From: Brachionus manjavacas | Lineage: Eukaryota; Rotifera; Eurotatoria; Ploima; Brachionidae | NCBI GenBank assembly: GCA_019054805.1 | Contig: JAHQIY010000001.1 | Span: 8,756,501-8,820,500, forward strand | Reading direction: 5' to 3' | Length of the DNA: 64,000 bases | Part shown: positions 50,890-61,550 of the stretch, in pieces | Layout: each line of letters opens with the position of its first letter | How positions within the stretch are numbered: position 1 is the stretch's first letter | Position numbers and translations under genes: made by a program | Notes under the pieces: model-generated | Told to the model about the DNA's origin: nothing | The model's database searches: none | Seen by the model: the letters and a program-made list of their open reading frames with translations, nothing else

Positions 50890-51602
50890 TTTATTCAATT
50901 TTATTTTTTTTTTCTGTGCCAAAGCTCTTTCAGATTAAAAAAAAATAAAAATAAGAAGACTTTAGACAGTAAACCTTCCCCAGTTTTTACCACCTATTGA
51001 TTTGATTTAGTTGAGCCGACGAGTTGTTCTTTCTTTTATAATTTTAGCATATTGGTTTTACCTTAAACCAGGATCAAGTGTTACCCCTAGAAATTTCGGG
51101 TTTTTTTCATGGGTAATTTTCTTCCTATCATAATTTAAATTTAGTTCATGGCTGATGTTCCTAGATTTTATGTTAAATAAAATACAAACAGTTTTGGCTG
51201 TGCTTACACTGAGTCGCCATTTGCACATCCATTTGTAAATTTTGTCTAGATTTCTCTGTAATTTAGCTCAGATATATTTTGAGTTGTTAGAACTGAACCA
51301 GATGGGTAAATCTTCTGCAAAAATTGCTTTATCAACTTCACCAAGCAGGCCTGCTATATCATTAAAATACATGTTAAATAAGGTTGGAGCTAAAACACTC
51401 CCTTGAGGGACTCCAGTGTAAATTAGTCTTTTGGTCGAATTCAAGTCAATTATCTTGACCTCAAAGCTTCTACTATCTAAGTAGTTCTCTAACCACTTAT
51501 CGAGGCAGTACGGAATATTAAGCTTATCAAGTTTATAGAGGAGACCTGGGTGCCAGACTTTATCAAAGGCCTTCTCAAAGTCAATAAAGATTGCCCCCAT
51601 TT
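50890..51602 (-). mobile_element. Jockey-like LINE fragment with mutated catalytic box
   Basis: 51268-51600 codes MGAIFIDFEKAFDKVWH, LENYLDSRSFEVKI and GVPQGSVLAPTLFNMYFNDI, then IFAEDLPIWF where FADD is expected, so the second palm aspartate pair is broken (Asp to Glu at the first position). The frame continues past a stop as KLQRNLDKIYKWMCKWRLSVS and PKFLGVTLDPGLR. A 3' tail with the CTGTGCC..AAAGCTCTTTCAGATT motif is at 50890-50936. Cut at the 5' end. Confidence 0.75.
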
Positions 51603-52796
51603 TTTGATTTCGATAAGGATTCAGAATAAAAAAAATAAAATAGAAATAAAAAAAAAAGATAAGAGTAAAAAAAGTTATTTATTTATTTATTTTTTATTTG
51701 TTTTCTGTACCGAGCTAGGGCTCCTTCAGAATAAATTAAAAAATCAAAATCAAAATAAAAAATAAAATAAAAGTTAATAAAAAAAAAATCAAAATAAATT
51801 AAATAAGCTAAAAAAAAATGAAAGTTTAGAAGACATAGATTGTTACATGTGGCACATGTTTACATATTCAGGTTTCAGGAAAAAAGGAGGAAATAGTAAG
51901 GTAGGAATTACACAATGGAGTTGGGTATTCAATATATCTCGATTTGAAACCTCATTTGTATTCCACCAACAGTCTTACAACCAATGGAATAGAATGAATC
52001 AGTCCTGTCCCAGCATTTCTCTCACTCAACTCAAAAAGCCGATTGAGACTGTTAGTAATTTAAGTTTATTAAAAGCTTCAGGATGCACGATGTTGGAGGG
52101 AGTATCATATTTTAACTTAAGGATAGATCTTACTGCTGTATTCTGAATTGCTTGTAGTTTTTTGATATTATTTTCTGAAAATGAATTTAAGCAAGGAAAA
52201 GAATGGTCTAAAATCGATCCGACTAAAGATTTATATAAATTTCCTAGTGTGTTTTGATTGAGACCCCATTTTTTGTTTGACAATATCTTAATAATATTTA
52301 GCCTTTTGTTGCAGCGTTCTTTAATTTCGTCTACTAGTACATTAAAGTTTGACTTAGAATCAAATTTAATACCTAGAAACTTAATTTCTTTTTGGCTCAC
52401 TATTCTGTTTCCATAAATTTTTAAGTTTAGATTATCACTCTCTTTTTTGTACCTAGAGAAGACTACTGAACACGACTTTTCAACTGATATCTTCATTTTC
52501 CATTTAATAAGCCATTGTTCTAGTTCGTTGGTGTATTTATTTATCTTATTTTCTAGGTTCCCCTTTTTGTTATAAATTCAATTATTTAAGTCGGTATTTC
52601 ACCTTAATGGATCCGAACTTAAAGAAGCAAATCAGTTAGAATACTTAGGATTCATCATAGATTCTAATCTTGACTTTAACACACAGGCAATTATAAATTT
52701 TAAAAAAGTTCAGAGCAGCTTTTTTGGAATTTCGTATCTTCTGCCTAAAAATAGTCCTTCCTTTTCACCTAAATTCAAATCATTTATATACAAAAC

Positions 52797-54514
52797 GGGA
52801 AACGGTTAAAATAAATTATCTCAAAAAAAAATTAACATAATAGCCACTTTTAACAAATAGATATGTCAAAACAAATCAATTAAAATAGACAGGTAAAGCT
52901 AAAAATAGCCAATAAAAAATAGTTTGTTGAAAATAGCTAAGTTTATTAGAAAAAAAATTTGTTTTATGACACGAAAAGAAATTGAATTATTAAGTAATTA
53001 ATCAATATTTTAATATTAAAGCTAAATTATTGTAAAATTCATCTAATTTTATCTTGTCATAATTATTCAATAACTCAAGTAGACGTTTTTGAATTAATTC
53101 TTGATTACTATTCCGATTTGCAACTAAGCCTGTTTTCACCATGATTAGATTGTCCTCTACTCTCTTGTGCTCTTTTCTTAAACTTTCGACAAAATCATAA
53201 ACAACAGGATGGCTTTTTAACATATTACCAAACGAGTTATGCCACGACTCTACATGATTAGTGGTACGAGGTATATTGTTTAATATTCTTGAATGAATAC
53301 TCCAAAGTTCAATATCGAATAATGGCTTAGCTCTTGTTGTTATTATCTTGACACCTCTTCCTCTTCCAGTTTTTTTTTCCACTTCTTTGCCCAAATAATT
53401 GTCTTCAAAATAATCATACAATAAAGAAATATTCTCTTGGACTGGATCAGTTACGTCTAAACTTGATTTCATTTCTGAAAATAATTCACAGACATCTTCA
53501 GCTGGTACGTAAGCCAAGCACACTAACAGCTTTATTAGCTTTCTATAGCCCGCTTTTAAATTATTGTAGTGATTCTCGAGATCAAGTTTTTGTATTCTTC
53601 GCCAAATTGACTGATTTAAATGAAAAAAGCAACCATATACTTTGGTAGATGAAAAGACACATCTAGCTGCACTGATAAATGCCAATTCATAATCACAACT
53701 GAAACTATAAACCTGTGTGAATGGTTTAGGCGCTATGTCGAAAGTTCCATCAGAAAATTTTCAGCTTTAAATGTTTTCAAAAGCTCATTTGGAAAAATTA
53801 TCGCTTCTAGAGTGTTTGGCTCTTTTAAGTCTCTTAAATACTCTGGTTTGGATTTTTTTTTTATCCTGGAAATAAAGAGTCGATCGGCGTTTTGAGACGC
53901 AGCGTTTGCAATTTCTTCTTCTAACTTTAATTCATTTCCAAATTCAGATATAATTTTACGTGGCGGTTCATCACACATTGAAGCTTTTAATTCTATTTTC
54001 CGTCTTCGTTCAAGTTGTACATATTTTAAAGGATCTGATGTATGATTATGTTCAGTAGTTTTGCTCTCAAATTTTACTTCATATTCTTCTCCAATTTTAT
54101 CGCCGAAGGTTGAACATCTGACATTACAGAAATTTTTAACACAACGCCAATTGCATTTAGGGGCGTTTGAGCTTACCAACCGATAGTAATAGTTTTGAAA
54201 ACAAAGTTGTGGAAAACCTTTTTGAGATCGAGTGATTTTACCTTTATCATTTAAATTAATTGAATTAAGATTTGAAGCTAAATCGTTTAAATCTGTAGTC
54301 TCACTCATTTCTTAGAAATTATAATTAAAATGAAAAAAATCTATAATTTAGCTATTTAGAAATGGTAATTTTTATTTGCTATAATGAAAGAGATGTTTTC
54401 ATCGTGTTAAAAAAAGCGATTTTGACACTGCTATAATTAATTAAATTTTCTTTGTATTTTAACAAGTTTGTTTTGACACAGCTATTTGATTCTCAGCTAT
54501 TTTAAGATAGATCC
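52797..54514 (-). mobile_element. Mutator-like (MULE) transposon, 1.7 kb
   Basis: Flanked by TACAAAAC at 52789-52796 and 54515-54522 (8 bases perfect, 9 with one mismatch). Ends are imperfect inverted repeats: left GGGAAACGGTTAAAATA, right (complement) GGATCTATCTTAAAATA, and further inside TGTCAAAACAAA followed by TTAAAATA at both ends. It carries one transposase gene on the minus strand. Youngest layer of the nest. Confidence 0.8.
53002..54308 (-). pseudogene. MULE transposase with FLYWCH zinc finger, defective
   Basis: N-terminal part (54308-53733): FLYWCH-type zinc finger, seen as FPQLCFQNYYYRL, NWRCVKNFCNVRC and TTEHNHTSD. A one-base frameshift at about 53755 follows. The next frame has DGTFDIAPKPFTQVY (first catalytic Asp), then at once CDYELAFISAARCVF...VYGCFFHLNQSIWRRIQ, holding the second catalytic Asp and the C..H motif. 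Normally some 50-60 residues separate FxQLY from the (T/S)D(F/Y)E block, so an in-frame internal deletion is evident. The rest (IPRTTNHVESWHNSFGNML, HP..YDFVESL) is the standard end with the catalytic Glu. So it is dead twice over, although each half is well preserved. Confidence 0.8.
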
Positions 54515-55371
54515 TACAAAACATATTGCTTATCTAAATTCACATATGGTCTTGAGGCTCTCACTCTTAATTCGACCACAAAGGATTCAATAAATAAACT
54601 ACAAAACAACTTAATTAGACAAATGTTTGGTTTAAAAGCCTATTGTCACATATCACGAGTCTTAAAAATACTGAAAGTTTTCAATTTTGATGAATTTTAT
54701 CTATTTTCAAAACTAATTTTTATTGATACAATTAAATATAATTATCTATCATCACAATTTTTAAAATATATGCTTAATGACCCCCCTCTAATAAATCTTT
54801 TTCCTCTGACTTGGTTCTTATTTCCAAGTACTTTAAAATTGAAACCTCAAAAATTACAGTAAATACAAACCAACTTAAAGAAAATCTTAAGATTAATCTG
54901 ATTTCTAATGATGGTATATCTGATTCAATTTGGTTATATCTATGCAATTTAAAATTAAAACATTTCAGAACTCTCCTAAACGAGCTAATTCAAAATAAAA
55001 GAAATTCATGAATTTTGGTCCGAATTATCTTGCTTTCTAACTTTCATGCCTCTTTCTATTTTTGAACTAATGTTCCCTTTTTTTTTTTTTGTAATTTTAT
55101 TTTTAGGTAATAATTTTTCATTTTTAAAAAAAACACAAAAATTTTTTTTTTTACTTCTCCTTAAAGAAGGTTAATTCAATTCAATAAATAAATAAATAAA
55201 CGAAGAATGTAACTAGATCATCTGCGAAAAGCAGAGAGTATTCGTTATTTGTTTTGTTTCTTTTTGGGATGTCATTAAAATATATACTAAATAAAAGAGG
55301 ACTAATTACTGAGCCTTGAGGAACACCTGCAGTTAGATATTTATTCTGATAGAGCTCCTTCAGAATAAATT

Positions 55372-55886
55372 ATAAAAAAAAATTATTTAAAAAAAAAATT
55401 GTTACAGATTTAATAGATTTTAAAGTAAAATTCACTTTTAACCTATTATTCAATTTTAGTATCCAGTTAATAGATAGAAAAATATAATCCAGATTAACCA
55501 TTTGTCCTAGTGGTTGGACAATCAACATCAATCCTTTAGTTCAGATAGATAGGATATAATTTCTGGTTAAGAGGTTTGTTCAATGAAAGATTGACCGAAC
55601 GATAAAGAATCTAACCTAAATATTTTGACATTTACACTTATTCTATTATCAAAGATTTTGTTTCGGATAAACACCGTCGCAATAAAATCTTAATTTTTCA
55701 CAGAAACCATTTGCAAAAGTAATTTTAATTAAGAAAAATTATTCTCATTCATTGTGAATAGTATAAATATCTCAGTGGTTGATTACGCAATTTTAAAATT
55801 GTAAAATTACAGTTAAAAGCTACTGATTACCTAATAATAGTGGTCAATATAAATTACTAGCCTTACCTGAATCAATTGTACCAAAA
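55372..55886. other. RASSF-like gene upstream flank
   Basis: A/T-rich. No coding region. A CTAG acceptor-like site at 55857-55860 lies 26 bases before the start codon of the next gene. Confidence 0.3.
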
Positions 55887-56438
55887 ATGAACATTTTAAA
55901 CAAAATTTTGAAGCAATCAATCAAATGTCAAGTAAAAATTGGTAGCAATTATCTCACGGTCAGTGTAGACAAGCAAACAGAATGCCAAGATTTTCTAGCC
56001 AAGTGTCTTTCAAGGTGTAAACTCTCTAGCTGTAATTTACATAAAAGCTACTCATTGATTGAAAGATGTAATGGAATTGAGAGATTTGTTCGTCTCGATG
56101 AAAACATTTTTGAGTTGGTTAGAAAATTTCAGAAAGATAAAATACCTTTTGAGTTGGTGATAAAAAAACAACTCAAGTCTAAAAAATTGTTGATGAAAAT
56201 TAATAAAAACAAAAAGTATGCCAATAAGATATTCAAGATATTGAACAAACAAGTCACTACCAAAACTAACCGAAATGAGTCGCATTTTTATGAAGACATT
56301 CAGGATTTGTCTAATTCAAATCAAGTGTCAATTCAAAGTGAAAAACCTAAACGGGTTGTGTACAGTTTGAAGACAATTCAAAATATTAGAAGAAAATTGC
56401 AGACCAAGAAATTTTTTGACCAAGAATTCATTTTATAA
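55887..56438 (+). CDS. RA-domain protein, N-terminal RASSF (RASSF9/10)-like
   Basis: Intronless, 183 residues, basic. Residues about 12-95 look like a Ras-association/ubiquitin-like fold: IKCQVKIGSNYLTVSVDKQTE (two strands), ECQDFLAKCLSRC (helix), SYSLIERCNGIERFVRLDENI, FELVRKFQKDKIPFELVIKK. 'YSLIE(R/K)..G.ER.....ILRL' is the pattern of the RASSF7-10 subgroup, where the RA domain is at the N-terminus, as here. The rest is Lys-rich (KKLLMKINKNKKYANKIFKIL) and lacks the long coiled coil of vertebrate RASSF9/10. Ras binding is expected of the fold but not shown. Start: first Met, and no upstream in-frame coding. Confidence 0.55.
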   Translation: MNILNKILKQSIKCQVKIGSNYLTVSVDKQTECQDFLAKCLSRCKLSSCNLHKSYSLIERCNGIERFVRLDENIFELVRKFQKDKIPFELVIKKQLKSKKLLMKINKNKKYANKIFKILNKQVTTKTNRNESHFYEDIQDLSNSNQVSIQSEKPKRVVYSLKTIQNIRRKLQTKKFFDQEFIL

Positions 56439-56985
56439 GTAAATAATGGAACTTGCTGGACAAACATTTTTAGTAATTTAATTTTGAAAACAATTTCTTC
56501 ATTTTCTAAATTATCCATTCATATTTATTTGAAATCTAATTTTTTTTACTAATAAATTTTAAACATAATAATTTTTTAGCTTTTATCAATTGATTTTCAT
56601 TTGGGAAGCAAAATTAGATTTCATTTTTTAATCATGAAAAATTTAGATATTTATAAAGATTACAAAGAATGTCATGAATACTTACTAAAACTTATGATAA
56701 AAATTTATATTATAAAAGCTATCAGATCAATACTTAAATATTTTTCACCTGATATTACTTACAATTTGTCTATTTTAATTGTCTTTTATATTATACTTTA
56801 ACTTATTTTGCTTTTATCTTAATTTTTCTTTGCATTTATATTTGAATTTTTTTTTGGTTTTGTTAAATTTAAAGGAGTTTTAACCCGGCACATATAATAC
56901 AAATTTATAAATAATTAATTGTAAAAATTATGCATTTTTCTGCATATGCAAAATTTTTGCAGACTTCTGAAGAAATGAAAAATAA
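56439..56985. other. intergenic spacer
   Basis: 3' flank of the RASSF-like gene. A 66-codon plus-strand frame at 56601 has no similarity. TGCATTTTTCTGCATATGCA at 56932-56951 resembles the TGCA-rich centre of the nearby MITE. Confidence 0.3.
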
Positions 56986-56994
56986 ATTTCAGAA

Positions 56995-57746
56995 GGTTTT
57001 GTGAAGTTCAGTACATAAGAACATAATAATGTGTAAAAAAATTAACTAATTTTTTTTTCTAAAAGTTTAAAATTTATTCTGTTAATGCAGCATGGTGGAA
57101 AATTCAAAGTTGCATCAACTTAAGTAAGTCTGCAAATGGTTGCATAGTTTCTGCAAAATGCACTTCACTCGATTATATTGAAATTTAATTTCTGCTAAAC
57201 TCTGCAAATTTAAATTTTGATGCAGGTTTGAATATTGCATTTAAGGTTCGCGCGTAGCAAAACGACAGCACTATCTTAATCTACAATTTTCGATAGCATA
57301 TTCGTAATCTACGTATATGAAAATCTAGGAAAACTTGTTTTTTTAGGGGGGAAAAAAAAAGATTTTTGACTAGAGGGTCTTGAAGTTTGATAGTTTTTGA
57401 AAACAGTGGTTTGGGTTTTTGAAATTTTTGAGATGAGTTTTCATTCAAAAGTTACTATATCTAAATATATTTTTAAAGAGCGCAAAATTTTCTATTAAAT
57501 GATATATTTTTCAAGTATTTTAAGTGGAATTAAGTTGCACTTTAAACCAAAAAAACACATTTTTTTGTGCTTTTTTCCAGTTTTTTTGATTCTCGTCGGA
57601 GGATTGACCCAAGACTCTAACTTTTTTATTTAAATTATAAAACTAGACAATATTCTGAACAAATCTCAGGTTTCACTTTTTTTATTTAAAGCTTAATTAA
57701 TCCAAAAAAAAGTCTGTTGTACTGTTGTACTGAATTTCACAAAACC
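56995..57746. mobile_element. Mutator-like MITE with 9-bp target duplication
   Basis: Starts GGTTTTGTGAAGTTCAGTAC, ends with the complement of GGTTTTGTGAAATTCAGTAC. Flanked by the perfect 9-base repeat ATTTCAGAA (56986-56994, 57747-57755). The terminal GTGAAGTTC is shared with the element at 3409 (GGGGTTGTGAAGTTC), so both belong to one MULE-type group. 752 bases, no open coding frame; the first 240 bases are rich in CTGCAAA words. Confidence 0.85.
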
Positions 57747-57793
57747 ATTTCAGAATCGAAAGCTTAATATGAAAATAATGAAAAATACGTATA

Positions 57794-57837
57794 TTTATTT
57801 ATTTATTTATTTATTGAATTGAATTAGGTATAACCAT
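57794..57837 (-). mobile_element. 44-bp LINE family D 3' stub with 10-bp target duplication
   Basis: The 44 bases are a (TTTA)n run followed by TTGAATTGAATTAGG, the complement of the family D 3' end at 55170-55199. On both sides is AATACGTATA (57784-57793 and 57838-57847). An extreme case of 5' truncation during target-primed reverse transcription. Confidence 0.75.
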
Positions 57838-57847
57838 AATACGTATA

Positions 57848-58269
57848 ACCTTCTTCAAATAATATTGTTTGATCATAGTTAAAAGCTTTATTTTACCTAA
57901 ATTTCCTGAAAATTTTCTAAATTATTCATATTTATAGATAATAACGCATTTTTTTTATTAAATTCAATTTCCCTTCAATATTTAAATATTAAGTAATTAT
58001 TGTTTCTATTTAGAAGAATTTTTATAATTTTTATTTTATCAATTTAATTTTTGAAAGTCTATGATTAAGGATTCAAAATTATATTAAAGACATGTGAATA
58101 TTAAAAAACGGTTCGGGCAAAGATTGAATAAAACTGTTAATAAAAATCCTATTAACACCACTGATGTTAAAATCTGATGATGATGATAATAAAGAAAATA
58201 TGAAAAATTAATGAGCTGAGGGATTAGCTTAGATCATTTAAAAAAATGATTTAAAATGGTCTCTAAGCA
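57848..58269. other. A/T-rich spacer
   Basis: No feature I can support. It holds an imperfect (GAT)n run at 58177-58190. Confidence 0.3.
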
Positions 58270-58570
58270 GTCTAGCCGTTATCCAGACTGGTTCCAAGCA
58301 CTACCGATTTAACTAGATTATACCTGTTGGCATGTCAAGAGGACACTGATCTTCTCAGGGATAACGTAAGATTGAAATATCATTCTTTAATTGACGCCCA
58401 CAAATTTAACCTTAAACAGTGAAATGGCGTCACTGTAGGTTCTATCAATTTAATTTGTCTCAATATGTGGATTTGTTTTACGCAGCTTCTTGTTTGGCTG
58501 CTTTTTTAACCGGGAGTTGGGTCTTTACTGTTTTACGTCTACATACTCATCATTCATGACATAAATTTGT
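58270..58570 (+). pseudogene. unidentified coding-like remnant, perhaps LINE
   Basis: Noticeably less A/T-rich. Plus strand is open at 58275-58422 as SRLVPSTTDLTRLYLLACQE and DTDLLRDNVRLKYHSLIDAH to a TGA, with more coding-like sequence after. No catalytic motif is visible. It lies upstream of, and on the same strand as, the LINE at 59.1 kb and could be its 5' part. Confidence 0.3.
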
Positions 58571-59129
58571 AACAAGCTTTTTGTGACCAAAAAAAAATTT
58601 CAAATTAAAAAAAAATAATGTGAACGGGAAAATTAGTATAACCAAATAAATTTATTTAATATTAAATATTTGAGTAATGAAAAAAGTTAGAGAAAAACGA
58701 ATTTTATTTTATAAACTGATCAAATCAAAATAGAAATATTTATACAATCTATTTTTTTTATTTGATCTTGAGTGGTGGTTTAAATCTCTCTGACCCTCAT
58801 AAAATATTAATCTAAATTTTGAAATTTTGAAATGTAAAACATTTAGAAGTAGAAGTTTAACTTCGGAAAAATGTAAATTTTGATTTGTTTTGGTGTAATA
58901 TGCTCTAAAGAATTTCTTTTAGCTAAAATTGGGTAGTTTTAAGTCTTAAAATATTTTTCAAATTTCGCATCTACCAAAGTCTGAATTTTACCGAGATATT
59001 ATTTGAGATCATGATCAGATCTTTAATTAGTTCTATAAATAAGATCTGATCTTACGGAGATTAGAATCAATTTAATTAGCTGATCTTATAAGAGGCTTAA
59101 AATTTCTTGAACCATTCTTAGTCAGTTAA

Positions 59130-60290
59130 GTAAAAAATTTCTTATTTCAAATATAAAGACTGATTTGAAAGTTGGTGCAAAAATTGGTGAGATAAACGTG
59201 TTCATTCTTGCCTACTGCGATGATATAGTCTTACTATCACCTTCGGAAAAACACATCAAAATTTTTCTAAAAACCTGTGAAGAATATGCAAAGGATTGGA
59301 AAATCGAATTTAATGCCTCTAAATCGGCATCAATAACATTCGAAAAAAAGTACAGGTTTTAAAACAGATTTTAAATTAAATGGTTCTACAATTCCGAGAG
59401 TACAAAGCTTGATTTATCTAGGCCTACCTATTGGAAATCAAAAATCAATAAATGATTTCGTGGAAAATAAGATGAAAAAAATTGAAAAGAGTTTTTACTC
59501 TCTAAATAGTGTTGGATGCAAACCAAAGTTAATGAAGCCAGAAACTATACCTTTCTTATACAAACAGTTCTCTCAATCAATCTTTAGATATCATTTAGAT
59601 AATATTTTTTGTAAGACCCGGTCTTCCCTTCTAATATAAATAGAAGTGAAGTTTAGACTTCACTTCTTCACTTGTTTTTGAAATAAAGAAGTATCAAATT
59701 CTTCTTTATTATTAGTCCCCGTCTTACACTTGTTTAATGAAAAGAGTTTAAAGGAATTTGATATACGGCAAAATATTTTAATAAAACGATTTATTGGACT
59801 CAGTAAATTTACAAAAACAAAACTTTTGAACAAAGCACTAAAAATGGAGTCAATTAGACAAATTTATTATAAGTATAAAATATTCTTTGTCAAACAAATT
59901 CTCAATAACCAGTTATGTAAAAACGTATTTGAATTCTTAAGGAATGATTACAAGATATTTGATAGAGAGAATACTTCCTTTATTAAACAGTTATCAAAAG
60001 TAGAAGATCTCATTCATATAAATTGCACTGAATATTATTTAGCATTCAGTGTTATTTTGATTGAATTGTGCCTTGAATGTAACAACAATGGACTAACCGA
60101 CTCGATAAAATACAATTTTTATTTAATAGAATACTGTATGTTGAATAATCTTAATCATTTTTTTGTATATAAAAAACTGAATTTCTTACTTAATTGTAAA
60201 ATGGATATTTAATTTTCTATTAATTTTTATTTCAATTTGTCCATGGGACTTAAACTTTAATTAAATAAATAAAAAAAATAAATAAAGACA
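59130..60290 (+). mobile_element. LINE related to family D, RT palm to 3' end, frameshifted
   Basis: Plus strand: LKVGAKIGEINVFILAYCDDIVLLSPSEKH, with YCDD the RT catalytic box, then WKIEFNASKSASITFEKK. A one-base frameshift near 59358 leads to FKLNGSTIPRVQSLIYLGLPIG and SQSIFRYHLDNIF. After a 117-bp insertion it resumes as NEKSLKEFDIRQNILIKRFIGLSKF to the stop at 60210-60212. The line-up YHLDNIF/NEKSLKEF with YGLEALTLNSTTKDS of the copy at 54.5 kb shows both belong to one clade. The tail is (AAATA)n at 60261-60290. Confidence 0.75.
59611..59727. mobile_element. 117-bp double-hairpin insertion inside a LINE
   Basis: Begins GTAAGACCCGGTC and ends GACTAATAAT-complementary CCCCGTCTTAC, so the outer 7 bases GTAAGAC pair with GTCTTAC. 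Inside are two further palindromes, GAAGTGAAGTTTAGACTTCACTTC region (59644-59668) and AAAGAAG...CTTCTTT (59685-59708). It breaks the LINE coding frame. Target duplication not recognisable. Confidence 0.5.
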
Positions 60291-61374
60291 AAAAAAGAAA
60301 GAATTCTAGAACTTAAAATAACATTATGCAAGAAAATAAATTATTCTTTTTATCAAAAAACCTTACAAATTATTTTAAGATCTTTTCATTTTCGATCAGT
60401 TTTTTCATTGAATCAAAAATAAGAGATTTTTAAAGAACAAGTCAATTTTTAAGTTAAATCTGAAGTTTGGTTTTAAGACAAATCAGGATTTTTTTTTAAA
60501 TGAATTCAAAAATAATAAATATTTGAATCAAATTAATAAGTTAAAAAACAATTGTTTTAATAATAAAGAAATCTAATCAAATGATAATATTTTCTGTAAT
60601 CTTATTCTTTTTTTTCCTTGTCTTGTTCTTAATTTTCATTTTTCTCATTTTTGTCATCATTACTCCTTCAATTTCTTTATGTTATGTTATGTAATCTTAA
60701 ATATTTAGTTATTTATTCAATTCTAAATTCAAAAATTATTTTTTTATTTTTTCAATTTCGATAATAACATTTATTATAGGATCTTAATCAGGGAATCAAA
60801 AAAAATCTTAAGTAAATTACTTTTAAATATCTCGAACAAGAAAAACTAAAATGTTCTTAATAAATTTTTGAAAAAAAATATATCAAGCTTTAAATTTTCT
60901 TAATCTTAAGAAAATTCTAATAAAACTTAAAACATGAACCAATCTTCTGGCTTTTCTATTAAACCTTTGTTTTCAAAGATTTTAGATGAATCAAAGATCA
61001 CTTAGATAAAAAAATTTCTATATTTAAAATTTTAAACATTAAATTTTCAATCAAAAAATGAAACAAATAAAGCTTATTTCATCATTGTTTTTTTTTAGAT
61101 TTTTCAATTAACTAAATTTAAATTTCCATATTAGTTTTTTAAAGAGATATGTCGTCAAATACTTATCGATTTAATCTCACTAGGTTCTTTTAAAAAAAAA
61201 ATTCACCCTGGAATTTTTTGTCTGAGTGGAGCAGAAAATATACTTTCATGTTTTTTTAAGAATTAAACTTTTTTTATTAAACAAATTCATAATTTTTTTT
61301 TTCAAAATTATAGTTTTGATCAATATTCTTAATAAAATTGATTAAGAACATCAATTCCATTAAATGATACTCTT
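60291..61374. other. intergenic, 1.1 kb
   Basis: A/T-rich sequence, no gene or repeat end supported. Confidence 0.3.
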
Positions 61375-61550
61375 TTATTATTTTTATTTATTTGTTTTCT
61401 GTACCGAGCTAAAGCTCCTTCAGAATAAATTAAAAATAAAAAAAAAAATAAAATAAAAATAAAATTAAAGTAAATAAAATTAGATAAAAAAAAAAAAAAA
61501 AAAAGAATCAAAATAGAGTAAATAAGCTAAAAAAAATTAAAGTTGAAAAA
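61375..61550 (-). mobile_element. LINE family A 3'UTR, very recent truncated copy
   Basis: Almost base-for-base the same as 38030-38195: the hairpin motif CCGAGCTAAAGCTCC, CAGAATAAATT, then the long (AAATA)n tract, AAAGAATCAAAATAGAG and AGCTAAAAAAAATTAAAGTTG. Only the length of an A run differs clearly. No coding part. The near-identity in a decaying non-coding tract implies a young insertion. Confidence 0.75.

Larger units (their letters stand above)
52577..55199 (+). mobile_element. LINE family D, inserted in family A and itself split by a MULE
   Basis: Left part 52577-52796 codes FHLNGSELKEANQLEYLGFI and FGISYLLPKNSPSF on the plus strand. Right part from 54515 codes YCLSKFTYGLEALTL, KLQNNLIRQMFGL and DEFYLFSKLIFIDT. 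If the MULE and one target-site copy are discounted, FIYKTYCLSKF is continuous. The 3' end is AATTCAATTCAATAAATAAA with more AAATAA repeats, joined directly to the resumed family A sequence. It starts in the RT thumb, so it is 5'-truncated. Confidence 0.8.
51676..55371 (-). mobile_element. LINE family A copy interrupted by a second LINE
   Basis: 3'UTR and tail at 51676-52025, RT thumb at 52026-52576, then a 2.6-kb insertion, and resumption at 55200 with [10 protein letters not shown] and [20 protein letters not shown] (55200-55345). At the left break the sequence is TTGTTATAAAT and at the right CGAAGAATGTAACTAG; the uninterrupted copy at 38.9 kb reads TTGTTATAAATGAAGAATGC, proving the two halves were one. 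55348-55371 is the end of another family A tail. Confidence 0.85.

Noticed and set aside
56601..56801. 66-codon plus-strand frame after the RASSF-like gene
   Set aside because: Composition is that of A/T spacer, Ile/Tyr/Lys-rich, with no similarity and no supporting context.
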